Assembly: GCA_028820325.1 (NCBI GenBank)
Contig: JAPPJO010000117.1
Coordinates: forward strand, 21,070 to 85,069
From: Gammaproteobacteria bacterium
Lineage (GTDB): Bacteria; Gemmatimonadota; Gemmatimonadetes; Longimicrobiales; Gaopeijiaceae
DNA length: 64,000 bases
Direction of reading: 5' to 3'
Both the position numbers and the translations under genes were made by a program. Below, one piece after another: positions 8,801-17,733 of this stretch (within the stretch, counting starts at the first letter, position 1; the number at the start of each line of letters is the position of its first letter). The notes under the pieces were generated by a model that saw only the letters and a program-made list of their open reading frames with translations, did no database searches and was not told where the DNA came from.

Positions 8801-9763
8801 GTGCTCGCGCCGGCCAAGGCGCGAGGGCAGCTCTCAAACCTGGGGTGTGACGTGAGTCGAGAGCGACGCTGGCAGCAGATGGGGGGCGGGTGGAGGCGGG
8901 GAGCCATTGGCATCGCGCTCGCCGCAGGGGGCATTTCGGCCGCTGCGTTGCTCGTCGACGAACCCTCGTTGGGGTCCACGAGGGACGTGCTCCCCACCCC
9001 GACCGGACTTGCGTCCGACGCACCCGCCTCGATCCCGGGCGCGCCTCCCCGGCTCCCGCTCCCGGAAGAAGCGCAGCAAGGACGCCCCCTGCCCATGCAC
9101 GAGTTCTACTTCACCCGCGCGGCGTACAGTGGCGGAGGCGGAGGCTTCCGGCGCTGGCGGCGGCAGTCGTGGGCGACGGACTATCCCAAGTCGGACCGCC
9201 AGTTCCTGATCGTGGCGGAGCGCCTCACCGGGCTGGACATGTTCATGGAGGAACATCCCCGGACTCTCACCGACGAGCACCTCAACCGCTTCCCCTTCCT
9301 CTACGCGCTGGAGGTCGGCGGCATGTCGATGACTCCGGAGGAGGCCACCGCGCTGAGGGACTACCTCCTGCGGGGCGGCTTCCTGGTGGTGGACGACTTC
9401 TGGGGCACGTACGAGTGGGAGATCTTCGAATACGAGATGCAGAAGGTCCTCCCCGAATACCCGATCGTCGACGTGCCGCTCGATCACGAGATCTTCCACA
9501 CCTTCTACGACATCGACGAGATCATCCAGGTACCGAACGTCAACAACGGCAGGGGGGGATGGCGCACCCACGAGCGGGACGGCTACGAACCCTTCGTGAA
9601 AGGCATCTTCGACGAAGAGGGCCGGCTGATGGTGATCATCAACTGGAACACCGATCTGGGCGATGCCTGGGAGTGGGCGGAAGACCCCTACTATCCGCTC
9701 AGGTACTCGACTTACGCCATCCAGATGGGCGTCAACTTCATCATCTACGCCATGAGCCACTGA
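8801..9763 (+). CDS. DUF4159 protein (first copy)
   Basis: 320-residue protein with an N-terminal hydrophobic signal/anchor (WRRGAIGIALAAGGISAAAL) and a C-terminal DUF4159 domain. Typical sequence includes EFYFTRAAYSG, SWATDYPKSDRQFLIVAERL, YLLRGGFLVVDDFWGTYEWE, IVDVPLDHEIFHTFYDI, MVIINWNTDLGDAWEWAEDP and MGVNFIIYAMSH. The fold resembles a glutamine-amidotransferase-like sandwich; activity is unknown. The GTG at 8801 has GGAG six bases upstream; a GTG at 8852 is the alternative. It opens the plus-strand MoxR/vWA operon, 13 bases before the vWA gene. A paralogue lies at 15744-16619. Confidence 0.82.
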   Translation: MLAPAKARGQLSNLGCDVSRERRWQQMGGGWRRGAIGIALAAGGISAAALLVDEPSLGSTRDVLPTPTGLASDAPASIPGAPPRLPLPEEAQQGRPLPMHEFYFTRAAYSGGGGGFRRWRRQSWATDYPKSDRQFLIVAERLTGLDMFMEEHPRTLTDEHLNRFPFLYALEVGGMSMTPEEATALRDYLLRGGFLVVDDFWGTYEWEIFEYEMQKVLPEYPIVDVPLDHEIFHTFYDIDEIIQVPNVNNGRGGWRTHERDGYEPFVKGIFDEEGRLMVIINWNTDLGDAWEWAEDPYYPLRYSTYAIQMGVNFIIYAMSH

Positions 9764-9776
9764 CCGGACCCCGGAC

Positions 9777-12062
9777 GTGCTGACCAGCCTCTTCGAGTTC
9801 CTCTTCAAGTACCGCCCGGTCGTCTTCCAGGAGGGCGACTTCTCCCTGGGGGTGGCGGGTGCCGTCGCGACCGGCGCGGTGGTGGCGAGCCTGATCGCCG
9901 GGTTCGCGCTTCTGACCTACCTCGGCGTGCGCGGCAAGACCCGGCCGCTGGACCGGCTGGTGCTCGGGGGTCTCCGCTTCGCGGGACTGGCGGTGCTCGC
10001 CTTCTGTATGCTGCGGCCGGCCCTGGTGGTCTCGACGGTGGTGCCCCAGCAGAACTTCGTGGGCGTGCTCCTGGACGACTCGCGCAGCATGGAGATCCAG
10101 GACTTCGGCGGCCGCTCCCGCGGGTCCTTCCTGCAGGAGACCTTCGGCACGCCGGATTCGCCGGTTCTTTCCGCCCTGTCCGACCGCTTCGCGGTGCGCT
10201 ACTTCCGCTTCTCCTCACGCACGGACCGCATCGAGGACTTCTCCGAGATGAGCTTCATGGGAAGCCGCACGCGCCTCGGGCCGGCGCTCGAGCGCGCCCG
10301 CTCGGAACTGGCCTCGGTGCCGCTCTCGGGCCTGGTTCTGGTCACCGACGGAGCCGACAACTCGGGCGAGGAGCTCACCGAGGCGCTCATGCCGCTGCAG
10401 GCGCAGGGGATTCCGGTCTACACCGTGGGCGTGGGCGAAGAGAGCTTCCAGCGGGACATCCAGGTCAGCCGCGCCGACCCGCCCAGGACCGTGCTCACGG
10501 GTTCGTCGGTGGTGGTCGACGTGGTGGTCACCCACATGGGCTACGAGGGCGAGACCGTGTCCCTGATCGTCGAAGACGAGGGGCAGATCGTCAGCACCGA
10601 AGAGGTCGAGCTGCCGGACGAAGGGCAGCCGGTCACGGTTCCGGTTCGCTTCACCGCCTCCACGCCGGGCGCGCGCGCCTACACCTTCCGCATTCCCGTG
10701 GCCGTGGACGAGCAGGTCACGCAGAACAACAGCCAGACCGCGCTGGTGAGCGTCGAGGACCGGCGCGAGAAGATTCTCTACTTCGAGGGCGAGCCGCGTT
10801 ACGAAGTGGGCTTCCTGGGGCGGGCGGTGGCGGACGACGACAACCTGCAGCTGGTGGTGCTGCAGCGCACCGCCGAGAACAAGTTCCTGCGCCTGAACGT
10901 CGACGACGGAGAAGAGCTGCAGGGCGGATTCCCCGATACCCGGGCGGAGCTGTACGCCTACCGCAGCCTGATTCTGGGGACGGTGGAAGCCAGCTTCTTC
11001 ACCGGCGACCAGCTGCAGATGATCGCCGACTTCGTCGACAAGCGCGGCGGCAGCCTGCTCGCGCTGGGCGGACGCAACTCCTTCGCCCGCGGCGGCTACG
11101 CGGGCACGCCGGTCGCGGATGTGCTGCCGGTGGTGTTTTCCGACGCCGACGCGCGTCCCGACGGCTATCACAACTTCGTCAGGATCGAGCCCACCCAGGC
11201 GGGGCTCGGCGTCCCCGCGCTCCAGTTGGCCGGCACCGAGGAGGAATCCGGGGCGCGCTGGGCGGAACTGCCCCACCTGCTCACCTACAATCCGCTGCAC
11301 CGGATAAAGCCGGGCGCCACGACTCTGCTCCGGGGAATCGCGGATGATCTGCCGGAAGACCATGTGGCGCTCGCCTTCCAGCGCTACGGAGCGGGCAAGA
11401 GCCTGAGCCTGGCCGTCCAGGACACCTGGATCTGGCAGATGCAGCTTCCGCTCGAGGACGAAACCCACGAGACCTTCTGGCGGCAGCTGCTGCGCTGGCT
11501 GGTGGATGGCGTGCCCGACCAGGTGACCGGCCAAGTGCCGCGGGATCGCGCGGAGCCCGGAGAGAGCGTGGCCCTAACCGCGATCGTGAACGACTCCAGC
11601 TATCTCGGTATGAGCAACAGCGTCGTGGAGGCCACCGTGACCACTCCGCTGGGCGAGGAGGTGGAGCTGGGGATGGACTGGGCGGTCGACAGCGACGCCG
11701 GCGAGTACGAGGCCGACTTCACGCCTTCGGAGGAGGGGCTCCACACGCTGACCGTGCGCGCCTACGACGGAGACGACCTGATCGGGGTGGACGAGGCGTA
11801 CTTCCAGGTGGCGCCCCAGCGGAGCGAGTACTTCGACGCGGGGGCGCGCACGCCGCTGCTCGAGCGCATCGCCGACGAGACCGGCGGGATTTCCTACACG
11901 CCGGAGACGGTCGCGGCGCTGCCGGAGGACATTCGCGTGACCGGCGCCGGGGTCACGCTGGTGGAGGAGATGGACCTGTGGGACATGCCGATCCTGCTGC
12001 TCCTTCTGCTCGTTCTGATCCTGGGCGAGTGGGGCTACCGCCGGGTGCGGGGGCTGGTGTGA
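9777..12062 (+). CDS. vWA/glutamine-amidotransferase-like membrane protein
   Basis: 761-residue membrane protein. Two N-terminal transmembrane segments (residues about 25-50 and 60-80) precede a von Willebrand A domain with an intact MIDAS start (VLLDDSRSMEIQD, the DxSxS motif) and LVLVTDGADNSGEEL. A beta-sandwich region, a glutamine-amidotransferase-like domain (ILYFEGEPRYEVGFLGRAV, FVDKRGGSLLALGGRNSF) and a C-terminal Ig-like domain follow, then a final transmembrane helix (DMPILLLLLLVLILGEW). This is the layout of large vWA proteins encoded with MoxR and DUF58 proteins. It likely acts at the inner-membrane outer face as a metal-dependent protein-interaction platform. GTG start at 9777; its TGA overlaps the next GTG. 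Confidence 0.83.
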   Translation: MLTSLFEFLFKYRPVVFQEGDFSLGVAGAVATGAVVASLIAGFALLTYLGVRGKTRPLDRLVLGGLRFAGLAVLAFCMLRPALVVSTVVPQQNFVGVLLDDSRSMEIQDFGGRSRGSFLQETFGTPDSPVLSALSDRFAVRYFRFSSRTDRIEDFSEMSFMGSRTRLGPALERARSELASVPLSGLVLVTDGADNSGEELTEALMPLQAQGIPVYTVGVGEESFQRDIQVSRADPPRTVLTGSSVVVDVVVTHMGYEGETVSLIVEDEGQIVSTEEVELPDEGQPVTVPVRFTASTPGARAYTFRIPVAVDEQVTQNNSQTALVSVEDRREKILYFEGEPRYEVGFLGRAVADDDNLQLVVLQRTAENKFLRLNVDDGEELQGGFPDTRAELYAYRSLILGTVEASFFTGDQLQMIADFVDKRGGSLLALGGRNSFARGGYAGTPVADVLPVVFSDADARPDGYHNFVRIEPTQAGLGVPALQLAGTEEESGARWAELPHLLTYNPLHRIKPGATTLLRGIADDLPEDHVALAFQRYGAGKSLSLAVQDTWIWQMQLPLEDETHETFWRQLLRWLVDGVPDQVTGQVPRDRAEPGESVALTAIVNDSSYLGMSNSVVEATVTTPLGEEVELGMDWAVDSDAGEYEADFTPSEEGLHTLTVRAYDGDDLIGVDEAYFQVAPQRSEYFDAGARTPLLERIADETGGISYTPETVAALPEDIRVTGAGVTLVEEMDLWDMPILLLLLLVLILGEWGYRRVRGLV

Positions 12063-13090
12063 GGGGTTTTCTCCGGAGCACGGGATGGCGGGCCATCGCC
12101 GCGGCGGTGGGGCTGGTGGTCGCGGTCTCGCCCGTGCAGACGAGCGCCCAGCAGACGCACCTCGTGGTCGTGAGCGGGGCGAGCGGAGCCCCGGAGTTCC
12201 GCGAGCGGTTCCACCAGTGGGGGCTCACGGTGGTGCAGGCGGCGGTGGACAAGCACGGGCTCGATCCGGACGACGTGATCTGGCTGGCCGAGCGGCCCGA
12301 GATGGATCCGCTCATCGACGGGCCGTCCCGGCGCGAGAACGTCGAGGCCGCCCTCGGGGAGCTGAGCGGGCGGGCGGGCCCGGACGATGCCGTGATGATC
12401 GTGCTGATCGGGCACGGCACCTCGAGCGGGGGCGAGTCTCGCTTCAACGTGCCCGGGAGGGATTTGAGCGCCACCGACTTCGCTTTTCTGGTGGAGCGGT
12501 TCGGGACCCGGAACGTCGTGTTCGTCAACACGGCCAGCGCGTCGGGCGCCTTCATAACGGAGATATCCGGTCCGAACCGTACGGTGATCACGGCGACCCG
12601 CTCTCCCCGGGAGGGCAACGCCACCCGCTTCGCCGGGTTCTTCGCCGACGCTTTCGCGGGCGAGGTGGCCGACACCGACAAGGACGAGCGGGTGTCGGTG
12701 CTCGAGGCCTTCGCCTACGCCCGCAGGGAGGTCGAGCGCAGCTTCGAGGAGGAGGGCCTGCTCGCTACGGAGCACGCCCTGCTCGACGATAACGGGGACG
12801 GAGTGGGGAGCGGCTTCGAGGAGGAAGGCGATCTGGACGGAGCGCTCGCGCGCACCGTGTTCCTCTCCCGGGGCGGGGGGCGGGTGACGGAGGCCGAGAT
12901 TGCGGCGGACCCCGAGCTCGCGGCGCTCTACGGGCAGCGGCAGGCCCTCGAGGAGCAGATCGCCGCGCTCACGGCGCTGAAGGACACCATGGATGCAGAG
13001 CAGTATGAGGCGGAGCTGGAGGGGCTGCTGGTGGAGCTGACGCTGACCACGCGGGCGATCCGGGAGCGGGAAGGGGGAGGAAGACGGTGA
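12059..13090 (+). CDS. Secreted caspase-fold-like protein, catalytic Cys apparently absent
   Basis: 343-residue protein with a signal peptide (AIAAAVGLVVAVSPVQTSAQ). The body resembles a clan CD (caspase/legumain) fold: a beta strand then His119 in IVLIGHGTSS, and after a second strand the segment VFVNTASASGAF (about 155-165), where caspase-like peptidases have a D-x-C-x-SG motif. Here alanine and serine occupy that place and no cysteine is visible, so it is probably an inactive pseudo-enzyme. A calcium-binding-like DTDKDERVS and DDNGDGVG (EF-hand-like) and a C-terminal coiled coil (QRQALEEQIAALTALKDTMD) follow. It overlaps both neighbours by four bases. Family assignment is tentative. Confidence 0.65.
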   Translation: MRGFLRSTGWRAIAAAVGLVVAVSPVQTSAQQTHLVVVSGASGAPEFRERFHQWGLTVVQAAVDKHGLDPDDVIWLAERPEMDPLIDGPSRRENVEAALGELSGRAGPDDAVMIVLIGHGTSSGGESRFNVPGRDLSATDFAFLVERFGTRNVVFVNTASASGAFITEISGPNRTVITATRSPREGNATRFAGFFADAFAGEVADTDKDERVSVLEAFAYARREVERSFEEEGLLATEHALLDDNGDGVGSGFEEEGDLDGALARTVFLSRGGGRVTEAEIAADPELAALYGQRQALEEQIAALTALKDTMDAEQYEAELEGLLVELTLTTRAIREREGGGRR

Positions 13091-15750
13091 AGGCCGGATT
13101 CCAGCCGCGGTCGCTGATGCGCGCCGCGTTCCTGCTGGCGCTCGCGATTGCTCCTTCCGTGGCCGCGCCGCTGGCTGCGCAGGCCGAGGCGAGCGCGCTC
13201 GCGGCGCTGGAGAGCGGGGAGTACGACGACGCCATCCGCCAGTTGCGGCGGCTCGCGCGCGGCCGTGACGCCACCGTGGCCGTGCATCGAGCGCTCGCAA
13301 GAGCACTCGCCCTGGTGGGACGATACGAGGCGGCGGAGGAAGCGGCCCGTGACGGCCGCGACCGTTACGGTGCCGCGCTCGAAAACGTGCTCGGCGAAGT
13401 GCTGGTGGAACTGGGGCGCCATCAGGAGGCGGCGGCCAGCTTCCGCGCGGCGATGGCGGGCGGGGCCGACGACCAGGTCACCGCCCGCGTAAACCTTGCG
13501 GAGTTGCAGCTGCGCACCGGCCAGCGCGACGAAGCCATGCGCACCTTCGACGCCTTCATCGACTTCTACAACCGGACCGCCTCGCTGTCGTCCGCCGAGC
13601 TCACCGCGGTGGGCATCGCCGTGCGCCATCTGGGGGTCGAGGAATCGCCACTGCTGCAGGACGCGCTGCGGGCCTACGACGAGGCCGTGGCCGCCGACCC
13701 GTCCAACCCGGAACCGCACCTGCGTACGGGACAGCTCTTCCTCGATACCTACCGGAGTCCCGACGCACGCGAATCGTATCAGCAGGTGCTCGCCCGCAAT
13801 CCCCGTCATCCGCAGGCGATCCTGGGGATGGCCCTGGCGCACGAATTCGACGGCTCGCCCGAGGCCATGGGCACGGCGCGGAGCGCCCTCGAAATCAACC
13901 CCGACCTGGTCCCGGCCCGGACGTTGCTGGCGCGCCTGCATCTGCGTCTGGAGGACTACCCGGCGGCCGAGGAGGAGGCGCGCGCCGCCCTGGAGGTGAA
14001 CCCGTCGTCGCTGGAGGCGCTCTCGGTGCTCGCGGCCACCTTCTTCCTGCGCGACCGCCACGAAGACTTCGGGGCGGTGCGGGAGCAGGTGCGCGCGCTG
14101 AACCCGGAGTACCCCGGTCTTCTCACCACGGTGGCCGACATGGCGGTGCAGACCCGCCGCTACGCGGACGCGGTCACGCTCGCCGCCGAAGCCGTGGACA
14201 TCGATCCCTACTCGTGGAAGGCACGCGGCATCCTGGGCATCAACCAGCTGCGGGTGGGCGCGATAGAGGAGGGCCAGGCCGAACTGGAGCGGGCCTTCGC
14301 GGGCGATCCCTTCAACCCGTGGTACAAGAACACCCTCGATCTGCTCGACACCTTCGAGCGCTATCGCATCACCGAGACCGAGCACTTCATCATCGCCATC
14401 GACGGTCGGGAAGCGGAGCTGCTGGCCCCGTTGGTGGCCGAGCTGGCCGAGCAGACCTACCAGGCCCTGGCCGAGCGCTACCAGTACGAACCGCCCACAC
14501 CGATCCGGCTCGAACTCTTTCCCAGCCATGCGGACTTCTCCGTGCGCACGGTCGGGCTCGCCGGCCTCGGGGCGCTGGGAGTGAGCTTCGGCTCGGTGGT
14601 GGCCATGGATTCCCCGTCCGCGCGCGACCGGGGCGAGTTCAACTGGGCGTCGACCCTCTGGCACGAGATCGCACACGTCTTTCATCTCGCGCTCTCCAAC
14701 CACCGCGTGCCGCGCTGGCTGGCGGAGGGGTTCGCCGTCTACGAGCAGCGCCGCGGGGCGCCCTCCTGGGGACACAACCTGAACCCGGGCTTTCTGATCG
14801 CCTACAACCAGGGGCGGGTCCTGCCGGTCAGCCAACTCAACAACGGCTTCGTGCGCCCGAGCTATGGAGACCAGGTGGTCCACTCCTACTACCAGGCGTC
14901 CCTGGTCTGCGAGTTGATCGCGCGCGATCACGGGCCCGAGGCGCTCGTGGCCATGCTCCGCGAGTACGCGGCGGGCGCCACCACCGAGGAGGTGTTCGAA
15001 CGGGTGCTGGGCACGGAGATCGAGCGCTTCGACCGGATCTTCACGGATTACTTCGAGGATCGCTTTGCCGGGTCGCTGGCGGCGGTCGAGCCCCTGCCCG
15101 CGCTGGGTGAACGGGGCTCGCGCGCTCCCGACGAAGTGGCGCGACTGGCGGCGGCTCACCCCGGCAACTTCATCGCGCAGATGGCGATGGGTGCGCAGCT
15201 CTTCGACGAGGAGAGGTTCGACGAGGCCGAGGAGTACCTGGCCCGCGCCCGCGACCTGTTCCCGGAGTACGCGGGACCGGGTAGCCCGGGCTGGCTGCTC
15301 GCGCGCATCCACATCCAGCGGGGCGACAGCGGCGGTGCGCTGCGCGAGCTCGAGGCCCTCACCAGCATCGACGAGTCCTTCCTGGAGGCGAATCTGGAAG
15401 AGTCGCAACTCAGGGAAGCGGCCGGGGACGGGACGGGGGCCATCGAGGCCCTGCAGCGGGCCGTGAACATCTACCCGTTCGACGAGGAGACCCACGGCCG
15501 GCTGGCCGAACTGGCCGCCGGTCGGGCGCTCCATCCCGTCGCGGTGCGCGCGCGCGAAGCTCTGGTGGCGCTCGATCCCGTGGACATGGCCGGGGCGCTC
15601 TACCAGCTGGCACTGGCGCAGTACCAGGCCGGCGACGTGGCCAGCGCCCGCCGCACGGTGCTGCGCGCGCTGGAGCGGGCGCCCAACTTCGAAGCCGCCC
15701 AGGACCTGCTGATGACCCTGCGCGGCAGCCCGGAGACACAACCATGGTGA
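13087..15750 (+). CDS. TPR-repeat protein with gluzincin metallopeptidase domain
   Basis: 887-residue exported protein. A signal peptide (FLLALAIAPSVAAPLAAQA) precedes a series of TPR repeats (about residues 35-430; for example ALEVNPSSLEALSVLAATFF). A zinc-metallopeptidase domain of the peptidase-MA type then shows HEIAH at 526-530 and the third ligand Glu547 in RWLAEGFAVYE. More TPR repeats make up the C-terminus (about 680-887). The enzyme should act in the periplasm, probably on a substrate held by the repeats. It is coupled by GTGA overlap to the caspase-like gene and overlaps the second DUF4159 gene by seven bases, so it belongs to the MoxR/vWA operon. Confidence 0.85.
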   Translation: MKAGFQPRSLMRAAFLLALAIAPSVAAPLAAQAEASALAALESGEYDDAIRQLRRLARGRDATVAVHRALARALALVGRYEAAEEAARDGRDRYGAALENVLGEVLVELGRHQEAAASFRAAMAGGADDQVTARVNLAELQLRTGQRDEAMRTFDAFIDFYNRTASLSSAELTAVGIAVRHLGVEESPLLQDALRAYDEAVAADPSNPEPHLRTGQLFLDTYRSPDARESYQQVLARNPRHPQAILGMALAHEFDGSPEAMGTARSALEINPDLVPARTLLARLHLRLEDYPAAEEEARAALEVNPSSLEALSVLAATFFLRDRHEDFGAVREQVRALNPEYPGLLTTVADMAVQTRRYADAVTLAAEAVDIDPYSWKARGILGINQLRVGAIEEGQAELERAFAGDPFNPWYKNTLDLLDTFERYRITETEHFIIAIDGREAELLAPLVAELAEQTYQALAERYQYEPPTPIRLELFPSHADFSVRTVGLAGLGALGVSFGSVVAMDSPSARDRGEFNWASTLWHEIAHVFHLALSNHRVPRWLAEGFAVYEQRRGAPSWGHNLNPGFLIAYNQGRVLPVSQLNNGFVRPSYGDQVVHSYYQASLVCELIARDHGPEALVAMLREYAAGATTEEVFERVLGTEIERFDRIFTDYFEDRFAGSLAAVEPLPALGERGSRAPDEVARLAAAHPGNFIAQMAMGAQLFDEERFDEAEEYLARARDLFPEYAGPGSPGWLLARIHIQRGDSGGALRELEALTSIDESFLEANLEESQLREAAGDGTGAIEALQRAVNIYPFDEETHGRLAELAAGRALHPVAVRAREALVALDPVDMAGALYQLALAQYQAGDVASARRTVLRALERAPNFEAAQDLLMTLRGSPETQPW

Positions 15751-16619
15751 CGCGGGCGCTGGTAGGGATGGCGGGGCTCGCAGCAACCGCCGCCGCGTGC
15801 TTGCTCGCGGCCGCCGCAACCGGTTCGGACATCGCGGCCAACGAGCCGACCCCGGAAGCTCGCCCGTCCCTCGCGACCCCGGCGGCGCCCGGTTCGCCGG
15901 AGGCCCCCGTCCAGGAAGCGAACATCCCCTACGACGGCCGCTTCACCTTCGTGCGCATCCGAACCGACGTCTCCGGGGGGCGGGGGATGCCTCGCAGCTT
16001 CCTGCCGGGTGGCCGGCGGGGCTGGGGTCAGCCGCCCTGGGCGCACGACTACCCGAGGGCCGAGCGCAACCTGGCCAGGATCCTGACCGCGACCACCCTC
16101 CTGAACACCTACGAGGGCGGCAGCAACATCCTCACCTTCGACGACCCTGAGCTCCACAGCTACCCGCTGGCCTACGTCTCCGAGCCCGGCTTCTGGCAGA
16201 TGGACGAGGCGGAAAAGGAGGGGCTCAGGAGCTATCTCCTCAAGGGCGGCTTCGTGATCTTCGACGACTTCGGTGGCCCGCGCGACTGGGCCAACTTCGA
16301 GGCCCAGATGATGCGGGTGCTTCCCGAAGGGGTGTTTTACGACCTCCCCGATCTGGACCCCCTGCCGACCGTCTTCGACTCGTTCTTCGAGATCTCCGAT
16401 CCCGAGGCGCTGGCGCCTCCCTACAGAGGCGGCTGGCCAGAGTACCATGGCATCTTCGAAGACAACGATCCCGCGAAGCGGCTGATGGTGGTCGCCAACT
16501 ACAACAACGACCTGGGAGACTACTGGGAGTTTTCCGACTCCGGATGGCTCCCCATAGATCTGACCAACGAAGCGTACAAGTTCGGTGTCAATTACATCAT
16601 CTACGCGATGACGCACTGA
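15744..16619 (+). CDS. DUF4159 protein (second copy)
   Basis: 291-residue paralogue of the protein at 8801-9763. A signal or anchor sequence (LVGMAGLAATAAACLLAAAA; the Cys could be lipidated) and a low-complexity linker precede the DUF4159 domain (FTFVRIRTDVSG, PWAHDYPRAERNLARILTA, YLLKGGFVIFDDFGGPRDW, MMRVLPEGVFYDLPDLDPLP, MVVANYNNDLGDYWEF, FGVNYIIYAMTH). The ATG at 15744 has a GGAG box eight bases upstream and overlaps the end of the TPR-protease gene. Two diverged copies bracketing the vWA, caspase-like and protease genes suggest a duplicated function within the operon. Confidence 0.82.
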   Translation: MVTRALVGMAGLAATAAACLLAAAATGSDIAANEPTPEARPSLATPAAPGSPEAPVQEANIPYDGRFTFVRIRTDVSGGRGMPRSFLPGGRRGWGQPPWAHDYPRAERNLARILTATTLLNTYEGGSNILTFDDPELHSYPLAYVSEPGFWQMDEAEKEGLRSYLLKGGFVIFDDFGGPRDWANFEAQMMRVLPEGVFYDLPDLDPLPTVFDSFFEISDPEALAPPYRGGWPEYHGIFEDNDPAKRLMVVANYNNDLGDYWEFSDSGWLPIDLTNEAYKFGVNYIIYAMTH

Positions 16620-16670
16620 CCTCCGTTCCATCCCATCCCTTCCCCCTCGGGGGCTCCCGGAGAAACCAGA

Positions 16671-17732
16671 GTGGCCTTCATCAAGAAACCCGCACCGGGC
16701 GGCGCCGACGCCCTTCCGTCCCTCGAAGACACGGACGACGTCGCGCTGGCCGCGCGCATGACCGCCGGCCGCGACCAGATCCTCAGCGAGCTGCGCAAGG
16801 TCATCATCGGGCAGGACGAAGTCATCGAGCAGGTCCTGCTCACCCTGTTCGTGGGCGGCAACAGCCTGATCGTGGGGGTGCCCGGGCTGGCGAAGACGCT
16901 GCTCGTGCACACCATGGCGCAGGTGCTGGACCTGAACTTCGCGCGCATCCAGTTCACCCCCGACCTGATGCCCTCGGACATCACCGGAACCGACATCATC
17001 CAGGAGGACCCCAAGACCGGGAGGCGCACCATGGTGTTCGCTCCCGGCCCCGTGTTCACCAACATCCTGCTCGCCGACGAAATCAACCGGACTCCGCCGA
17101 AGACCCAGTCGGCGCTGCTGGAGGCGATGCAGGAACACCGCGTGACCATCCAGGGACGCACCTACGACCTGGATCCGCCCTTCTTCGTCTTCGCCACCCA
17201 GAACCCCATCGAGCTGGAGGGGACCTACCCGCTGCCGGAGGCCCAGCTCGACCGCTTCATGTTCCACATCATCATGGAGCACCTGCCGGAGGACGATGAA
17301 CTGGAGGTCGTGCGCGAGACGACGTCGCTGCAGGACATCGAGTTCTCGCACGCCGTCACCGGCGAGGACCTGATCCGCTTCCAGCAGCTGGTGCGCAAGG
17401 TTCCCGTGTCCGACGCGGTGCTGCGCTACGCGGTGCAGCTCGGACGTACCAGCCGCCCCAGCCCGAACGGCGACAGCCCGGAAGTGATCGGCAAGTGGGT
17501 CTCCTTCGGCGCCAGCGTGCGCGGCGCGCAGAACCTCATCCTGGCCGGGAAGGCGCGGGCGCTCACCCGCGGACGCTACCACGTGAGCTTCGACGACATC
17601 CGCGCCCTGTCGAAGCCGGTGCTCCGGCACCGCGTGCTCACCAACTTCCACGCGGAGTCGGAAGGGATCACCACCGACGAGATCATCGACGAGCTGATCA
17701 CCCAGGTCCCCACGCCTTCTTCCGGGATGTAG
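16671..17732 (+). CDS. MoxR-family AAA+ ATPase
   Basis: 353-residue AAA+ chaperone-like ATPase of the MoxR family, cytoplasmic, thought to remodel or activate vWA proteins. Walker A is degenerate as usual for MoxR (GVPGLAKTLL), Walker B is LLADEINRTPPKTQSALLEA with the typical EAMQEHRVTI insert, and sensor 1 is FFVFATQNPIELEGTYPLPE followed by AQLDRF. The AAA lid domain ends the protein. The GTG at 16671 has GGAG eight bases upstream. It is followed one base later by the DUF58 gene, the conserved MoxR-DUF58-vWA order. Confidence 0.95.
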   Translation: MAFIKKPAPGGADALPSLEDTDDVALAARMTAGRDQILSELRKVIIGQDEVIEQVLLTLFVGGNSLIVGVPGLAKTLLVHTMAQVLDLNFARIQFTPDLMPSDITGTDIIQEDPKTGRRTMVFAPGPVFTNILLADEINRTPPKTQSALLEAMQEHRVTIQGRTYDLDPPFFVFATQNPIELEGTYPLPEAQLDRFMFHIIMEHLPEDDELEVVRETTSLQDIEFSHAVTGEDLIRFQQLVRKVPVSDAVLRYAVQLGRTSRPSPNGDSPEVIGKWVSFGASVRGAQNLILAGKARALTRGRYHVSFDDIRALSKPVLRHRVLTNFHAESEGITTDEIIDELITQVPTPSSGM

Positions 17733-17733
17733 C

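Noticed and set aside
12928..15819. Very long open frame on the minus strand opposite the TPR-protease gene
   Set aside because: Its translation is low-complexity, rich in Arg, His, Gly and Val with no family motif; the plus-strand frame has signal peptide, TPRs and HEIAH. It is a GC-driven shadow.
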